Below are positions 18,821 to 28,151 of a stretch of DNA of 64,000 nucleotides, one piece after another. The notes under the pieces were generated by a model. The model saw nothing but the letters and a program-made list of their open reading frames with translations, was not told the DNA's origin and did no database searches. Made by a program: the position numbers and the translations under genes. How positions within the stretch are numbered: the first letter of the stretch is position 1; each line of letters starts with the position of its first letter. The DNA is from Billgrantia pellis (lineage in GTDB: Bacteria > Pseudomonadota > Gammaproteobacteria > Pseudomonadales > Halomonadaceae): positions 372,001 to 436,000 of the forward strand of contig NZ_VTPY01000004.1 of NCBI RefSeq assembly GCF_008297955.1, written 5' to 3'.

Positions 18821-20316
18821 GATGCTTCGCTCCTTGCGCTGTCGCCCACTTCGACGGGCACGGTATTCTCTCCGCTTTGGGTCAGGGGCACTCCCCGGCG
18901 CGGCAGTGTGAGTCGAAAGCACACCTCGAATTCACGATCCTCCACCAGCACCAGGCTGCCGTTCTGAATCCGGGCGCAGTCGGCCGCTACCGAGAGACCG
19001 ATGCCCGAGCCCTTAAGCGGCCCCCTGCGGCGGGACCGCCCCTGATAGAAGGGCTCGAAGAGTCGCGCACGATCGTTATCGGCGATCGGTTCGCCGCTAT
19101 TGGCGACATCAAGGAACAGGTGATCGCGCCCCGCATGAGCGCGAATCAGCAGGTCACCGCCGTCTTCGCCATAGGCGATGGCGTTGGAAACCAGATTGTC
19201 GAGAATCCGTCCCACGGCGGTGCGATCCACCACCCAATCCAGGGGGCCGTCGAAGGCCGTCACCCGCATGCCCTTGTGCTCCAGTGCCAGTCGATGCTTG
19301 GCGAGCGTGGTCTTGACCAGGGTCGCCACATCGACGCGTTCGAGAGTGATCCGTTGGTTGTGCTGCAGCAGATTATAGTCAAGTAATTGCTCAATTAGGC
19401 GCTGCAATTCCCTGCCGCTGGCATCGATCAACGACAGGATCTCGCGCTGGCGGGGGCTCAGCTCGCCGGCCACGCCGTCGGCCAGCAGTGCCGACCCTTC
19501 GCGCACGCTGGCCAGCGGCGTCTTGAGCTCGTGGGACATATGGCGCAGGAACTGCTGCTTCTGGGCCTCGAGATCGCTCAGACGAGTCGATAGCCAGTCG
19601 AGACGATCGCCGAGCTGGACCAGCTCCGCCGGTCCCTGGATGGTGTCGCGATCGTTGGTCTCCACTCCGCTGCCAATGCTGAGGATGCGATGCTCGAGCT
19701 GACGCACCGGGCGAATGATCAGCCAACTGAACAGCAGCATGAGCAGCAGGCTGGAGGAAACCAGCGCGGTGGTCTGCAGCCAGAGCCGCGATTGCACCGC
19801 CTCGGCTCGGGAGCGGATCATCTCGATTCGCGCATCGATCTGCTGGTTGGTGGCCTGTCGCATGGACTCGACGTGTTCGGCGAACGGGCCGAACAGGGCC
19901 AGCCATACCTCCAGCGCCTCGGCGTCCAGTTCCGGGAGCTGCGAAAGCAGCAACAACTGCTCCTCCAGCGCCAGGACATCGGGATCGCGCGGCAGGAAGC
20001 GACGCTGCTCGGCCAACAGCTCGGTGAATTCGTTGTGACGTTCGGCGTAGATATCGAGCAGGCTCTCCTGCTCGAGCACGGCGTACTGGCGCGCGCTACG
20101 CTCCATGTCCAGGGCCAGGTTGCTCAGCATTCTCGCCCGGCGGCTCTCTTCCACGGCCTGGCGCGCACTGACATCCGCCAGGCGTGAGAGTTCGGAGAGG
20201 GCCTGTCCGGCCTGATACATGAGGATTCCCAGCGGCAACATCACGACGAGGAAGGCCAGCAGCACCAGCTGCAACAGGGAACGTGGGCGCCAGCGGCGCG
20301 AGACCCGTTTGGTCAT
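18817..20316 (-). CDS. glrK: Sensor histidine kinase GlrK/QseE
   Basis: About 499 residues from MTKRVSRRWRPRS. There are two membrane segments (about residues 14-36 and 183-204) around a helical periplasmic domain of about 150 residues, then a HAMP region. The H-box FLRHMSHELKTPLASV holds His262, and the C-terminal ATPase domain shows the N-box (LDNLVSNAIAYG), and GSGIGLSVAADCARI. It phosphorylates GlrR. An in-frame start at 20355 would add 13 residues before the conserved N-terminus. The 800 bp upstream carry a probable GlrR-controlled transcript. Confidence 0.92.
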   Translation of the reverse strand: MTKRVSRRWRPRSLLQLVLLAFLVVMLPLGILMYQAGQALSELSRLADVSARQAVEESRRARMLSNLALDMERSARQYAVLEQESLLDIYAERHNEFTELLAEQRRFLPRDPDVLALEEQLLLLSQLPELDAEALEVWLALFGPFAEHVESMRQATNQQIDARIEMIRSRAEAVQSRLWLQTTALVSSSLLLMLLFSWLIIRPVRQLEHRILSIGSGVETNDRDTIQGPAELVQLGDRLDWLSTRLSDLEAQKQQFLRHMSHELKTPLASVREGSALLADGVAGELSPRQREILSLIDASGRELQRLIEQLLDYNLLQHNQRITLERVDVATLVKTTLAKHRLALEHKGMRVTAFDGPLDWVVDRTAVGRILDNLVSNAIAYGEDGGDLLIRAHAGRDHLFLDVANSGEPIADNDRARLFEPFYQGRSRRRGPLKGSGIGLSVAADCARIQNGSLVLVEDREFEVCFRLTLPRRGVPLTQSGENTVPVEVGDSARSEAS

Positions 20317-20427
20317 GACCAGTGTTCTACTGAATAAAGGGAAAAAAAACACCATGGTGCATGCCTGAAGGATAACAGAGTTCCACGCTCAGCTTCTCGT
20401 GTCCTGACGTTCCCGCTGATTTTTTCG

Positions 20428-20455
20428 GAAAAAAAGAGGCCGGCGAGAGCCGGCC
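20428..20455 (-). terminator. Strong Rho-independent terminator upstream of glrK
   Basis: On the minus strand GGCCGGC (20455-20449), loop TCTC, GCCGGCC (20444-20438), then TCTTTTTTTCC. No protein gene ends here, so it implies an RNA transcript coming from the right. Confidence 0.85.
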
Positions 20456-20896
20456 CAAGTACGCAGGGAACTGAAGGGGTTGGAAAATATGGGCATCGAT
20501 CGCCTGGTCGAGCCATATCCACACTTTCCGTGGGCCCGAGAGCCCTCGAAACCCTGCATCGTCTGTCGGCCTACCAGGAGCCAGCCGATACAGGCGAACG
20601 GCGAACCGTTCTGCTTCGTTACCTGGCGTCACCGCCGCGAGTCACTCGCCGGCGATGCCGCGATATTCGATCCCCCAAGGGGGATGAGGCATCCTTGCCG
20701 GGGCATCCTTGCCCTTCTGGTACCTTTCCTTGCCTGTTGGCGGTACCCGTCTCATCGCAACCTAAGTTACACATCGCGGAGCGAACGCTGATCCCCGCTT
20801 GGCCCGAGTTGCACAGGGCATGGGGGGTGGTGGTTCCCGAACCTCCCGGGGATCGAAGTGATTCGAGCCGTTTGAATCACTTCTTTCGTTGCTCGC
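20428..20896 (-). ncRNA. Putative sigma-54/GlrR-controlled small RNA (GlmY-position)
   Basis: Predicted only. The left end is a textbook terminator; the right end is set 11-12 bases after the sigma-54-like promoter at 20907-20921. The span is about 470 nt, longer than enterobacterial GlmY (about 180-200 nt), so processing or a second internal promoter is possible. No frame inside it looks coding. Position upstream of glrK, strand and control elements match glmY of enterobacteria; sequence similarity to GlmY was not established. Confidence 0.45.
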
Positions 20897-20906
20897 CCTG
20901 CATAGT

Positions 20907-20921
20907 GCCATTTGCGTGCCA
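20907..20921 (-). promoter_or_regulatory. Sigma-54-like promoter
   Basis: Minus strand TGGCACGCAAATGGC matches the sigma-54 pattern TGGCACG-N4-TTGC with the invariant GG and GC dinucleotides at correct spacing and one mismatch (TGGC for TTGC). It lies about 115 bp from the GlrR-type site. Confidence 0.55.
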
Positions 20922-21029
20922 ATTACTGCACTTGCCAAGCCAAAACAATAAGTTGCATTAAGCTAAAAGTGAGTACGCTTGGTCATCGCCGAAAAAAGAC
21001 GTCACCTAGGGGTTCGGGGAGGCCTATTT

Positions 21030-21047
21030 TGTCACCGTTAGGCGACA
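21030..21047. promoter_or_regulatory. GlrR-type activator site TGTC-N10-GACA
   Basis: TGTC at 21030-21033, ten bases, GACA at 21044-21047: an exact match to the GlrR site known from enterobacterial glmY and rpoE control regions. The distance to the sigma-54-like promoter suits an enhancer-type activator. A half-site with related flank (GACGTCACC) lies near 20998. Confidence 0.65.
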
Positions 21048-21191
21048 CCCTTTCAATGACTTGCCAGTAGGTCGTTACGAAACAAGGGGTTATCATGTTG
21101 CTTTTTTGAGACAAGCCCAGTATCGGCGTTGCCCTGAAGCGACAGCCGCCGCTATCGAAGCGGGTTCGACAGCGGCAGAACCCTGGCGGGG

Positions 21192-22505
21192 CTAGACGAG
21201 AGGTTTGATGAGAATCTTCGACTTGCGTGCATGATTATAGGTATCGCGCCGTAGGGGCGGCAGCTCTTCGATACCGCCAGCGCGAAAGCCGTGCTCGACG
21301 AACCAGTGCGCCGTATGTGTCGTCAAGACGAACAGCGCTTCCAGCCCCAGCCGGCGGGCACGCCGCTCGACACCGGAGAGCAACAGCGTCCCCCGCGCCC
21401 CGCCGCGATAGTCGACATGAATCGCCACGCAGGCCAGCTCGCCCATGGCGGCTTCGTCGAAACGATGCAGCGCGGCGCAGCCGATGATCATGCCGTCGCG
21501 TTCGATCACGAGGTAATCGTCGATCTCATGCTCGAGGCGTTCACGCGAGCGCGGTACCAGCATGCCGCGACGCTCCAGCGGCTCCAGCAGCTCCAGCAGC
21601 CCGCCGATGTCGCTCAACTGCGCCGGGCGTAGCTGCTCGTAGCGATGACGGGTGATCATGGTGCCCACCCCGTCGCGGGTGAACAGCTCGCCGAGCAGGG
21701 CGTCGTGGTCGTGCCAGGAGAGCAGGTGGGTGCGCGCCACGCCATTGCGGGCGGCGGCGCAGGCGGCGGACAGGTGTCGCGCCGGTTCGCTGCCCGGCGC
21801 GGCGTGCGCCAGCAGCGGTTCGGCTTCGGCCGGGGTGAGCTGGCGCTGCAAGGCGCCATTCTCATCGTAAAGTCCGGCGGCCTCGCCCAGCAGAATGAGC
21901 TTGTCGGCGGCCAGCGCCATGGCGGCGTGCTGGGCTACCTCGGCGGCGTCCAGGTCGAACACCTCGCCGGTGCTCGAGAACCCCAGCGGCGGCAGCAGCA
22001 CCAGCGAGCCACGATCGAGCAGGCCCTGCATGGCGGAGACCCGCACCCGGCGCACCTCGCCGCTATGGTCGTAGTCGATCCCCTCGCGTACACCCAACGG
22101 CTTGGCCATCACCAGATTGCCGGATACCGCGGTCAGCTCGACCCCGTGCAGCGGCGTATTGGGCAGGCCCAGCGAGAGCCTCGCCTCCAGCCACAGGCGC
22201 TGCTCGGCGGCCACCCGCTCGACACAGGCCATGATCGCCTCGTCGGCCACCCAGCGGCCATCGTGCCGGTGCGGCACGATGCCGGCCTCGCTCAACGCTT
22301 GCTCCACCTGGGGGCGGATGCCGAAGGCCACCACCAGGCGTACGCCCAGCGTATGCAGTAGTGCCAGGTCCTGGATCAGCTGCTCGCCTCGCCCGCGCGC
22401 CATGGCCTCGCCTTCGATGAGGATCACAAAGGTTCGGCCCCTGTGCGCATTGATATACGGGGAGGAATTGCGGAACCAGTCGACGAAGGGAAAACGAGTG
22501 TCCAA
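21192..22505 (-). CDS. argA: N-acetylglutamate synthase
   Basis: 437 residues, the size of ArgA. The N-terminal amino-acid-kinase-like domain (about 20-280) includes NAHRGRTFVILIEGEAM and GVRLVVAFGIRPQVEQAL and serves arginine feedback control. The C-terminal GNAT domain (about 285-437) includes IGCAALHRF and ACVAIHVDYRGGARGTLLL, the acetyl-CoA-binding region. It makes N-acetyl-glutamate from acetyl-CoA and glutamate, the first step of arginine synthesis. Transcribed alone on the minus strand. Confidence 0.96.
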   Translation of the reverse strand: MDTRFPFVDWFRNSSPYINAHRGRTFVILIEGEAMARGRGEQLIQDLALLHTLGVRLVVAFGIRPQVEQALSEAGIVPHRHDGRWVADEAIMACVERVAAEQRLWLEARLSLGLPNTPLHGVELTAVSGNLVMAKPLGVREGIDYDHSGEVRRVRVSAMQGLLDRGSLVLLPPLGFSSTGEVFDLDAAEVAQHAAMALAADKLILLGEAAGLYDENGALQRQLTPAEAEPLLAHAAPGSEPARHLSAACAAARNGVARTHLLSWHDHDALLGELFTRDGVGTMITRHRYEQLRPAQLSDIGGLLELLEPLERRGMLVPRSRERLEHEIDDYLVIERDGMIIGCAALHRFDEAAMGELACVAIHVDYRGGARGTLLLSGVERRARRLGLEALFVLTTHTAHWFVEHGFRAGGIEELPPLRRDTYNHARKSKILIKPLV

Positions 22506-22628
22506 GGCCGCTCTCCGGCAGCAGGTGAGAGAAAGGTGTACCGGTTTCGACTATATCAGAGCGACGAAAACGGCGGCACCATCAAGGCGCCGCCGCTGTA
22601 CGGGAACCATGGGGCATCGAAATATCGA

Positions 22629-23894
22629 TTACCCGAATATGCCCTTGAACATGAAAAAGAACATGATGGCCAGGCCCGCACCGGCCGGCAGGGTGATCAG
22701 CCAGGACATGGCGATGGTGCCGATCACGCGCAGGTTGAGCGCCGCCATCCCGCGGGCAAGGCCCACGCCGAGCACGGCCCCCACCAGGGTGTGCGTGGTG
22801 GAGATCGGCAGACCGGTCCCCGAAGCGAGCACCACGGTCAGCGCCGCGGCCAGGGTGGCGGCGAAGCCGCGGCTCGGGGTCAGCTCGGTGATGCCGGTGC
22901 CTACCGTGGCGATGACCTTGTGGCCGTAGGTGATCAGGCCCACCACGATGCCGCCACCGCCCAGTACCAGCACCCACCAGGGCACTAGCGCCGAGGCCCC
23001 TATGGTGCCGCCGTGCTCGACCACGCTGATCACCGCCGCCAGCGGGCCGACCGCATTGGCCACGTCGTTTGAACCGTGGGCGAAGGCCATGGCGCAGGCA
23101 GTGAAGATCATCAGCACGCCGAAGACCCGTTCCACGCCGGTGAAACCGAAATGATCCGTCTGGCGGCTACCGGCCTGCACGCGCCGCTCCATCCAGCCAC
23201 CGAGTGCCATCACGGCAAGACCGAACAGGGCCGACAGCAGCAAGTTGGTGCCGAAGCCCAGGTTCAGCCCCATGTGCTTGAGCCCCTTGGTCAGGGTCAC
23301 CATGCAGATGGCAAAGCCGACCAGCAGCACATAGAACGGCACATAGCGCTTGGCCGCGGCGAAGGGATCGTCGGCTTCGAAGATCAGGTGCTGGACCGAC
23401 TTGAACAGCGTGAAGGCAATGGTGCCGGCGAGCAGCGGCGACACCACCCAGCTGGCGGCGATCTGCCCCACCTTGGGCCAGCCCACGGCATCGATCCCGA
23501 GGCCCGCCAGGGCGAAGCCGACGATGGCGCCGACGATCGAATGGGTGGTCGACACCGGCCAGCCCCGCATCGAAGCCACCAGCAGCCAGGTACCGGCGGC
23601 CAGCAGCGATGCCAGCATGCCGTAGACCAGGAGCTGAGGGTCGTTCTGCAACGCAGCGGGATCGATGATGCCCTTGCGTATGGTCTCGGTGACTTCGCCA
23701 CCGGCAAGCCAGGCGCCAAGGAACTCGAAGATGACGGCGATGATGATCGCTTGCTTGATGGTGATCGCCTTGGAGCCGACCGAGGTCCCCATGGCGTTGG
23801 CGACGTCGTTGGCACCGACGCCCCAGGCCATGAAGAAACCGAAGACACAGGCCAGGATGATGAAGGTGTTCGCGTGCTCTGCAATGATCGACAT
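22629..23894 (-). CDS. pitA: Low-affinity inorganic phosphate transporter, PiT family
   Basis: About 421 residues from MSIIAEHANTFIILACVFGF. The two inverted PiT signatures are both present: GVGANDVANAMGTSVGSKA near the N-terminus and FAHGSNDVANAVGPLAA in the second half. There are about ten to twelve membrane helices with a cytoplasmic loop in the middle (KSVQHLIFEADDPFAAAKRY). PiT proteins import metal-phosphate complexes with H+ or Na+. The DUF47 gene lies 69 bp upstream on the same strand, the usual pairing. An in-frame ATG at 23936 is possible but extends into sequence without homology. Confidence 0.93.
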   Translation of the reverse strand: MSIIAEHANTFIILACVFGFFMAWGVGANDVANAMGTSVGSKAITIKQAIIIAVIFEFLGAWLAGGEVTETIRKGIIDPAALQNDPQLLVYGMLASLLAAGTWLLVASMRGWPVSTTHSIVGAIVGFALAGLGIDAVGWPKVGQIAASWVVSPLLAGTIAFTLFKSVQHLIFEADDPFAAAKRYVPFYVLLVGFAICMVTLTKGLKHMGLNLGFGTNLLLSALFGLAVMALGGWMERRVQAGSRQTDHFGFTGVERVFGVLMIFTACAMAFAHGSNDVANAVGPLAAVISVVEHGGTIGASALVPWWVLVLGGGGIVVGLITYGHKVIATVGTGITELTPSRGFAATLAAALTVVLASGTGLPISTTHTLVGAVLGVGLARGMAALNLRVIGTIAMSWLITLPAGAGLAIMFFFMFKGIFG

Positions 23895-23963
23895 AGGGAG
23901 GTGGGATCCTATGTGGCTGTCAGGTTGAGAGAACATCGCCCGGGCGTGCCGGGCGTCGATGTC

Positions 23964-24644
23964 CTACCGGGCAGTGAGAATCTGGAGCCGGCTTCCGACG
24001 CGCTCGGCGCGATCGGAAAGTTCGCCGACCCAGTCGATGATCTTGTAGAGGAAGATCACATCCACCGGCTTGAGCCGGTCTTCCAGGTCGAAGAGCTGGC
24101 GCCGAATGGCGATCTGCTGCTGGTCGGCCTGCTGTTCGAGAATGTGCAGCTCGCGGATCAGGTTTTGCATCACGTCGGAGACATGGCGACCGAAGCCCGA
24201 TTCCAGCAGATCCTGGAGTTCTTCCAGCGCCTGGCGCGCCTGGACGACACAGGCCACGGAGGTCTGCATGTAGTCGCGCATGGGTTGGGCCAGCTCCACG
24301 GGGACCTGCATGCGGCGCCCCAGCATGATGCCGGTGATGTCGCGCACCTTGTTGGCGATCTTGTCCTGCACGCTGATCAGATCGAGCAGATCGCTGCGCG
24401 AGACGGGCAGGAACAGGGTATTGGGCAGATTGAGGCGAAGCTCGGTCTTGAGACTGTCGGCTTCATGCTCGAGTTGCGTGATGGTTTCGCGGATCCTGGC
24501 AGCCTCGTCCCAGTCGCCGGTGAGCGTAGCCTCGAAGAAAGGCAGCAACTGGCCGGCGCATTCGTTGGTCTTGCCGATGTGAGCCAGCAGCGGCTGGAAC
24601 GGCGAACGACCGAACATTGCGGAAAACGGGTTGGATTTGACCAT
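23964..24644 (-). CDS. DUF47 (TIGR00153) PhoU-like Pit accessory protein
   Basis: 226 residues, helical and soluble, starting MVKSNPFSAMFGRSPFQPLL, typical of TIGR00153/YkaA proteins. The family forms PhoU-like helix bundles and is nearly always encoded beside pit genes, where it is thought to tune phosphate import. It is the first gene of a two-gene operon with the transporter. No transmembrane segment. Confidence 0.92.
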   Translation of the reverse strand: MVKSNPFSAMFGRSPFQPLLAHIGKTNECAGQLLPFFEATLTGDWDEAARIRETITQLEHEADSLKTELRLNLPNTLFLPVSRSDLLDLISVQDKIANKVRDITGIMLGRRMQVPVELAQPMRDYMQTSVACVVQARQALEELQDLLESGFGRHVSDVMQNLIRELHILEQQADQQQIAIRRQLFDLEDRLKPVDVIFLYKIIDWVGELSDRAERVGSRLQILTAR

Positions 24645-24767
24645 GGCGTATCATGCGCTTGGAAAATGGCGGGGCCGAGTATATCGACCGGCTCTTGTCA
24701 CGTCATTGAAAAGTTTAGCAGTCTAGTCCGATGCTGCACTGTCCTGAAACGGGACTGAGGAAAAGGA

Positions 24768-25610
24768 ATGAGTCACGAGATCGAACTGAAGCTGGCCTTG
24801 GCTGAAACGGGCCCCGAACGGCTGCTCTGCCATCCGCTGCTGCGTGCCGGTGTGGAGGCTGCCCGGCGCCTGACCAACACCTACTACGACACGCCGGAGG
24901 GCGAGCTGGAAGCGGCACGCGTGGCGCTGCGGCTGCGCCGCTACGGCGAGCACCGGGTGCAGACACTGAAGAGCGGCGGCGAAGGCACGGGAGGCTACAG
25001 CCGACGTCGGGAATGGGAGTGGCCGGTGGAAGGCGACGATCTCGACCGGGAGGGGCTCGCCGGTCTGACGTCGCAGGCCGGGCTGGAGATGGGCTGGATC
25101 GACCGGCTCGAACCCCGTTTCACCACCGACTTCGAACGCCGAATCTGGCAGCTCGATCTGGCCCAGGCCCGCATCGAGGTGGCCCTCGACCAAGGCGAGA
25201 TCCGCGCGGCCGACCGGCGCGTGCCGATCCGCGAACTGGAGCTCGAACTCAAGGATGGGGACCCACAGGCGCTGTGGTCGCTGGCGCTGTCACTGGCGGA
25301 AAGCGTGCCGCTGCGCCCGGCCGACGCCAGCAAGGCCGCCCGCGGTGGTGCCCTGCTCACCGGGCACTGGACATTACCGCAAGGAGAGAGCCCGAGCACT
25401 TGGCTGCACCGCGCGCTGCTGGCATTGGACGCCTTCGGCGATACCGGCGAGGATGACTGGCGAGCCGCCGCCAGGGAGGCCTTCGGTCGGCTGGCCGATG
25501 GCGGCGAGGACGACGCCCGGCGACTGGCCGCCCTGCTCGGTGAACCCGATTGGCTTGGCGTCGACTTCGGCCGCATGGCATTGCGACTGGCGCAGCGCCT
25601 GGCGCCATAG
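24768..25610 (+). CDS. CYTH-domain triphosphatase (YgiF-like)
   Basis: The N-terminal EIELKL (residues 4-9) is the CYTH signature ExExK. Basic and acidic tunnel residues follow (YYDTPEGELEAARVALRLRR, VQTLKSGG, ...IRELELELKDG). CYTH enzymes hydrolyse inorganic triphosphate with a metal ion; YgiF of E. coli is the model. The 280 residues include about 70 C-terminal residues beyond the barrel, corresponding to a short CHAD-like remnant rather than a full CHAD domain. The gene is divergent from the DUF47-pit operon, so the pair could be linked to phosphate metabolism. Confidence 0.88.
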   Translation: MSHEIELKLALAETGPERLLCHPLLRAGVEAARRLTNTYYDTPEGELEAARVALRLRRYGEHRVQTLKSGGEGTGGYSRRREWEWPVEGDDLDREGLAGLTSQAGLEMGWIDRLEPRFTTDFERRIWQLDLAQARIEVALDQGEIRAADRRVPIRELELELKDGDPQALWSLALSLAESVPLRPADASKAARGGALLTGHWTLPQGESPSTWLHRALLALDAFGDTGEDDWRAAAREAFGRLADGGEDDARRLAALLGEPDWLGVDFGRMALRLAQRLAP

Positions 25611-25645
25611 CCGCGCATGAACAGAACCGCTTCAGGGAGAGTACG

Positions 25646-26530
25646 ATGAGCGAGCCGTTTCGGCCGGGTGGCGAGGGGGTACGAACCCGCCTGTTCCATA
25701 TCATCTTCGAATCCGACACGCCGTTGGCCAAGGGCTTCGATATCGTCCTGATCATCGCGATTCTGGCAAGTGTGCTAGTGGTGATGCTGGACACGGTGGA
25801 AGCCTGGGAAGCGGCGTACGGCGACTGGTTCTATTGGCTGGAATGGGGCTTCACGGGCCTTTTCACCCTCGAGCTGCTGCTGCGCCTCTACTGCCTGGAA
25901 AAGCCTTGGCGCTATCTGCGCAGTTTCTATGGCGTGATCGACGTCATCGCTATCCTGCCCACTTGGCTGATGCTGTTTCTGCCCGGTGCGCAGACGCTGG
26001 TGATCGTGCGCTTGTTGAGGGTGTTGCGCATCTTCCGCGTGCTGCGCCTGATGCAGTTCGTCGGCGAGAGCCGTCTACTCCTCGAGGCGCTGAGGCGCAG
26101 CACTCGCCAGATTTTCCTGTTCTTCTTCGGCATTTTTCTGGTGGTGATCATCTTCGCCGCGGCAATGTACCTGATCGAGTCGCACGAGGCAGGCTTCACC
26201 AGCATCCCGATATCGATTTATTGGGCCATCGTCAGCCTGACCACGGTGGGTTATGGCGATATCGTGCCGGTGACCTCGCTGGGCAAAGCGATCACGGTGA
26301 TCCTGATGCTGATCGGCTATTCCATCATTGCCGTGCCCACCGGGGTCTTCTCGGCCGAAGTGATTCGCGCGGTACGCGCTGACCGCTACTCCGAGGAGGC
26401 CTGCCCCGGCTGCGGGCACGATCGCCACGAGCGCCGCGCCCGCTATTGCCTGCTGTGCGGCACCTGGCTCGACGAGACCTCGCCGGACCCGCGCCAGGCC
26501 GAGCTTGGTCGGCACGGGTCGTCGGAGTGA
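25646..26530 (+). CDS. Voltage-gated K+ channel with C-terminal zinc-ribbon-like tail
   Basis: 294 residues with six membrane helices. The S4 helix has Arg at every third position (RLLRVLRIFRVLRL, about 122-135). The selectivity filter TTVGYGD lies at 199-205, followed by the pore-lining helix. After the last helix there is a cytosolic tail with two CxxC pairs, ACPGCGH and CLLCGTW (about 250-272), a likely zinc ribbon. Start chosen by CAGGGAGAG before the ATG. It starts 35 bp after the CYTH gene and may be co-transcribed. Confidence 0.92.
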   Translation: MSEPFRPGGEGVRTRLFHIIFESDTPLAKGFDIVLIIAILASVLVVMLDTVEAWEAAYGDWFYWLEWGFTGLFTLELLLRLYCLEKPWRYLRSFYGVIDVIAILPTWLMLFLPGAQTLVIVRLLRVLRIFRVLRLMQFVGESRLLLEALRRSTRQIFLFFFGIFLVVIIFAAAMYLIESHEAGFTSIPISIYWAIVSLTTVGYGDIVPVTSLGKAITVILMLIGYSIIAVPTGVFSAEVIRAVRADRYSEEACPGCGHDRHERRARYCLLCGTWLDETSPDPRQAELGRHGSSE

Positions 26531-26560
26531 CAACCGCCGCCGAGGCAGGTGTCGGTCCGG

Positions 26561-27184
26561 CTACACCTGGAACGGGGCCAGGTCGCCACGTCCCTCGCGC
26601 ACGATGGTCGGCGGCAGTTCGCGCAGGTCGATGACGCTGGTGGGCTCCAGGTGGCAGGCACCGCCGTCGATGATCAGGTCGAGATGGACGCCGAAGCGGT
26701 CGCGAATCGCCTCCGGGTCGGTCATTGGCAGCGCCTCGTCCTCCGGAATTAGCGTCACGCTCATCAGCGGCTCGCCCAGGGCCTCGAGCAACGCGTGGGT
26801 GATGCGATGGTCCGGCACGCGGACGCCGATCGCACGCCGCTTGGGGTGCAGCAGCAGGCGCGGCACCTCGGACGTGGCGTTGAGGATGAAGGTGTAGGCG
26901 CCCGGCGTGTTGGCCTTGAGCAGGCGGAACACACTGTTGTCGACCTTGGCGTAGGTGCCGATATCGGACAGGTCGGAACAGACCAGGGTGAAATTATGCT
27001 TGTCGTCGAGCGAGCGCAGCCACTTGATCTTCTCGATCGCCTTCTTGTCGCCCAGGTGGCAGCCCAGGGCATAGCCGGAATCGGTGGGGTAGGCGATGAC
27101 CCCACCCTGGCGAATGATCTGCACCGCCTGGTCGACCAGACGCTTCTGCGGATTCTCGGGGTGGATCTGGAAGAATTGACTCAT
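26561..27184 (-). CDS. YciO/Sua5/YrdC-family protein
   Basis: 207 residues, starting MSQFFQIHPENPQKRLVDQA, as in E. coli YciO. The nucleotide- and RNA-binding pocket motifs are IIRQGGVIAYPTDSGYALGC and KRRAIGVRVPDHRITHALL. The family makes threonylcarbamoyl-AMP for tRNA t6A (TsaC/Sua5), but YciO is a weakly active branch whose role is less clear. It lies 37 bp downstream of the PHP-domain gene, as yciO lies beside yciV in other gammaproteobacteria. Confidence 0.92.
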   Translation of the reverse strand: MSQFFQIHPENPQKRLVDQAVQIIRQGGVIAYPTDSGYALGCHLGDKKAIEKIKWLRSLDDKHNFTLVCSDLSDIGTYAKVDNSVFRLLKANTPGAYTFILNATSEVPRLLLHPKRRAIGVRVPDHRITHALLEALGEPLMSVTLIPEDEALPMTDPEAIRDRFGVHLDLIIDGGACHLEPTSVIDLRELPPTIVREGRGDLAPFQV

Positions 27185-27221
27185 GAATGGGCTCCCGGGC
27201 GTAGTCGATTCGTGCTGCCCA

Positions 27222-28151
27222 CTATAGCGTGCCGGCGGCAGTCGCGTCGCAGCCTGCCGCGACGAAACCGGCCATACGGGGATGCGTCCAGACCGGCGGC
27301 ACGGCGGTACGCGGCACGGGGCTCATGCTGCCCGGGGCGAGATACCCGCCAGGGAAGTGAAAGTCGCTGCCGAGCGAAGCATACAAGCCCCGTTCGTCGA
27401 ACTGACGCGCCAAGTCGCGCGTTACGTCCGCATTCTGGAAGCCGCTGACCAGTTCGGCGGCCTCCCCCCCGGCGGCGGCGAAGGCATCCAGCAGCAGCCC
27501 CCGCTTGCGCCGCGTCAACCCGTAGCGCAACGGATGGGCGAGCACCGCCACGCCCCCTGCCTCGACGATCCACCCCACCACCTCGGCCAGTGGCGGCCAG
27601 TGCGCCTTGACGTCGCCGGTCTTGCCGCTGCCGAGATGCTTGCGAAAAGCCGTGGCCACGTCGGGCACCAGCCCCGCCGCCACCAGTGCCCGGGCGAAGT
27701 CCGGGCGTCCCAGTGGACGATACGGCCCGGCCTGCTCGCGCGCCCGCGCCAGGGCGTCATCGAGCCCCAGCGTCTCCATGCGCGCGGCGATTTCCACGGC
27801 GCGCGCCTCGCGGGCCCTCGCCTGAGCCTCCAATCCCTCTTCCAACGCGCCGCGGATGCCCGAGGGCAGCAGCGCCACCACGTGGATACCGACGCCCTGC
27901 CAGCGAGTCGAGAGTTCGGCGGCCGGCACAAGCAGGATGCCCAGGCGCCGTGCGGCGGCGTCGGCCTCGGCGACCCCGGCCACGGTGTCGTGATCGGTCA
28001 GCGCCATCAGCGTGATGCCGCGCTTGGCGCACAGTGCCACGACCTCGGATGGCGCCATGGCGCCGTCCGAGGCGGTGGAGTGCATATGCAGGTCGACCCC
28101 GAGGGGGTCGGGATCGCCGGCGAAGCGCTCGGGTGGGAGGGGTATCGGCAT
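27222..28151 (-). CDS. PHP-domain phosphoesterase, RNase AM (YciV)-like
   Basis: 309 residues from [20 protein letters not shown]. The PHP metal motifs are clear: [11 protein letters not shown] at about residues 20-30, [11 protein letters not shown] at 50-60, and [20 protein letters not shown] and [10 protein letters not shown] further on. E. coli YciV (RNase AM) removes nucleotides 5' to 3' from the 5' ends of 23S and other rRNAs and acts on 3',5'-bisphosphonucleotides. It should form an operon with the downstream yciO gene. A start at 28337 is possible but has no homologous extension. Confidence 0.88.
   Translation of the reverse strand: MPIPLPPERFAGDPDPLGVDLHMHSTASDGAMAPSEVVALCAKRGITLMALTDHDTVAGVAEADAAARRLGILLVPAAELSTRWQGVGIHVVALLPSGIRGALEEGLEAQARAREARAVEIAARMETLGLDDALARAREQAGPYRPLGRPDFARALVAAGLVPDVATAFRKHLGSGKTGDVKAHWPPLAEVVGWIVEAGGVAVLAHPLRYGLTRRKRGLLLDAFAAAGGEAAELVSGFQNADVTRDLARQFDERGLYASLGSDFHFPGGYLAPGSMSPVPRTAVPPVWTHPRMAGFVAAGCDATAAGTL

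Larger units (their letters stand above)
20317..21191. other. Long gene-free region upstream of glrK
   Basis: About 870 bp with several open frames but none with a good start and plausible composition. It contains, from right to left on the minus strand, a TGTC-N10-GACA site, a sigma-54-like promoter and a strong terminator; see the separate entries. In enterobacteria the equivalent place, just upstream of glrK, holds the small RNA gene glmY. Confidence 0.7.

Noticed and set aside
20480..20961. Plus-strand open frames upstream of glrK
   Set aside because: No ribosome-binding site, no homology pattern and poor composition. The region carries control elements and a terminator on the minus strand instead.
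23076..24758. 560-codon plus-strand frame over pitA and the DUF47 gene
   Set aside because: Antisense shadow of both genes; no start signal and no recognisable domain.
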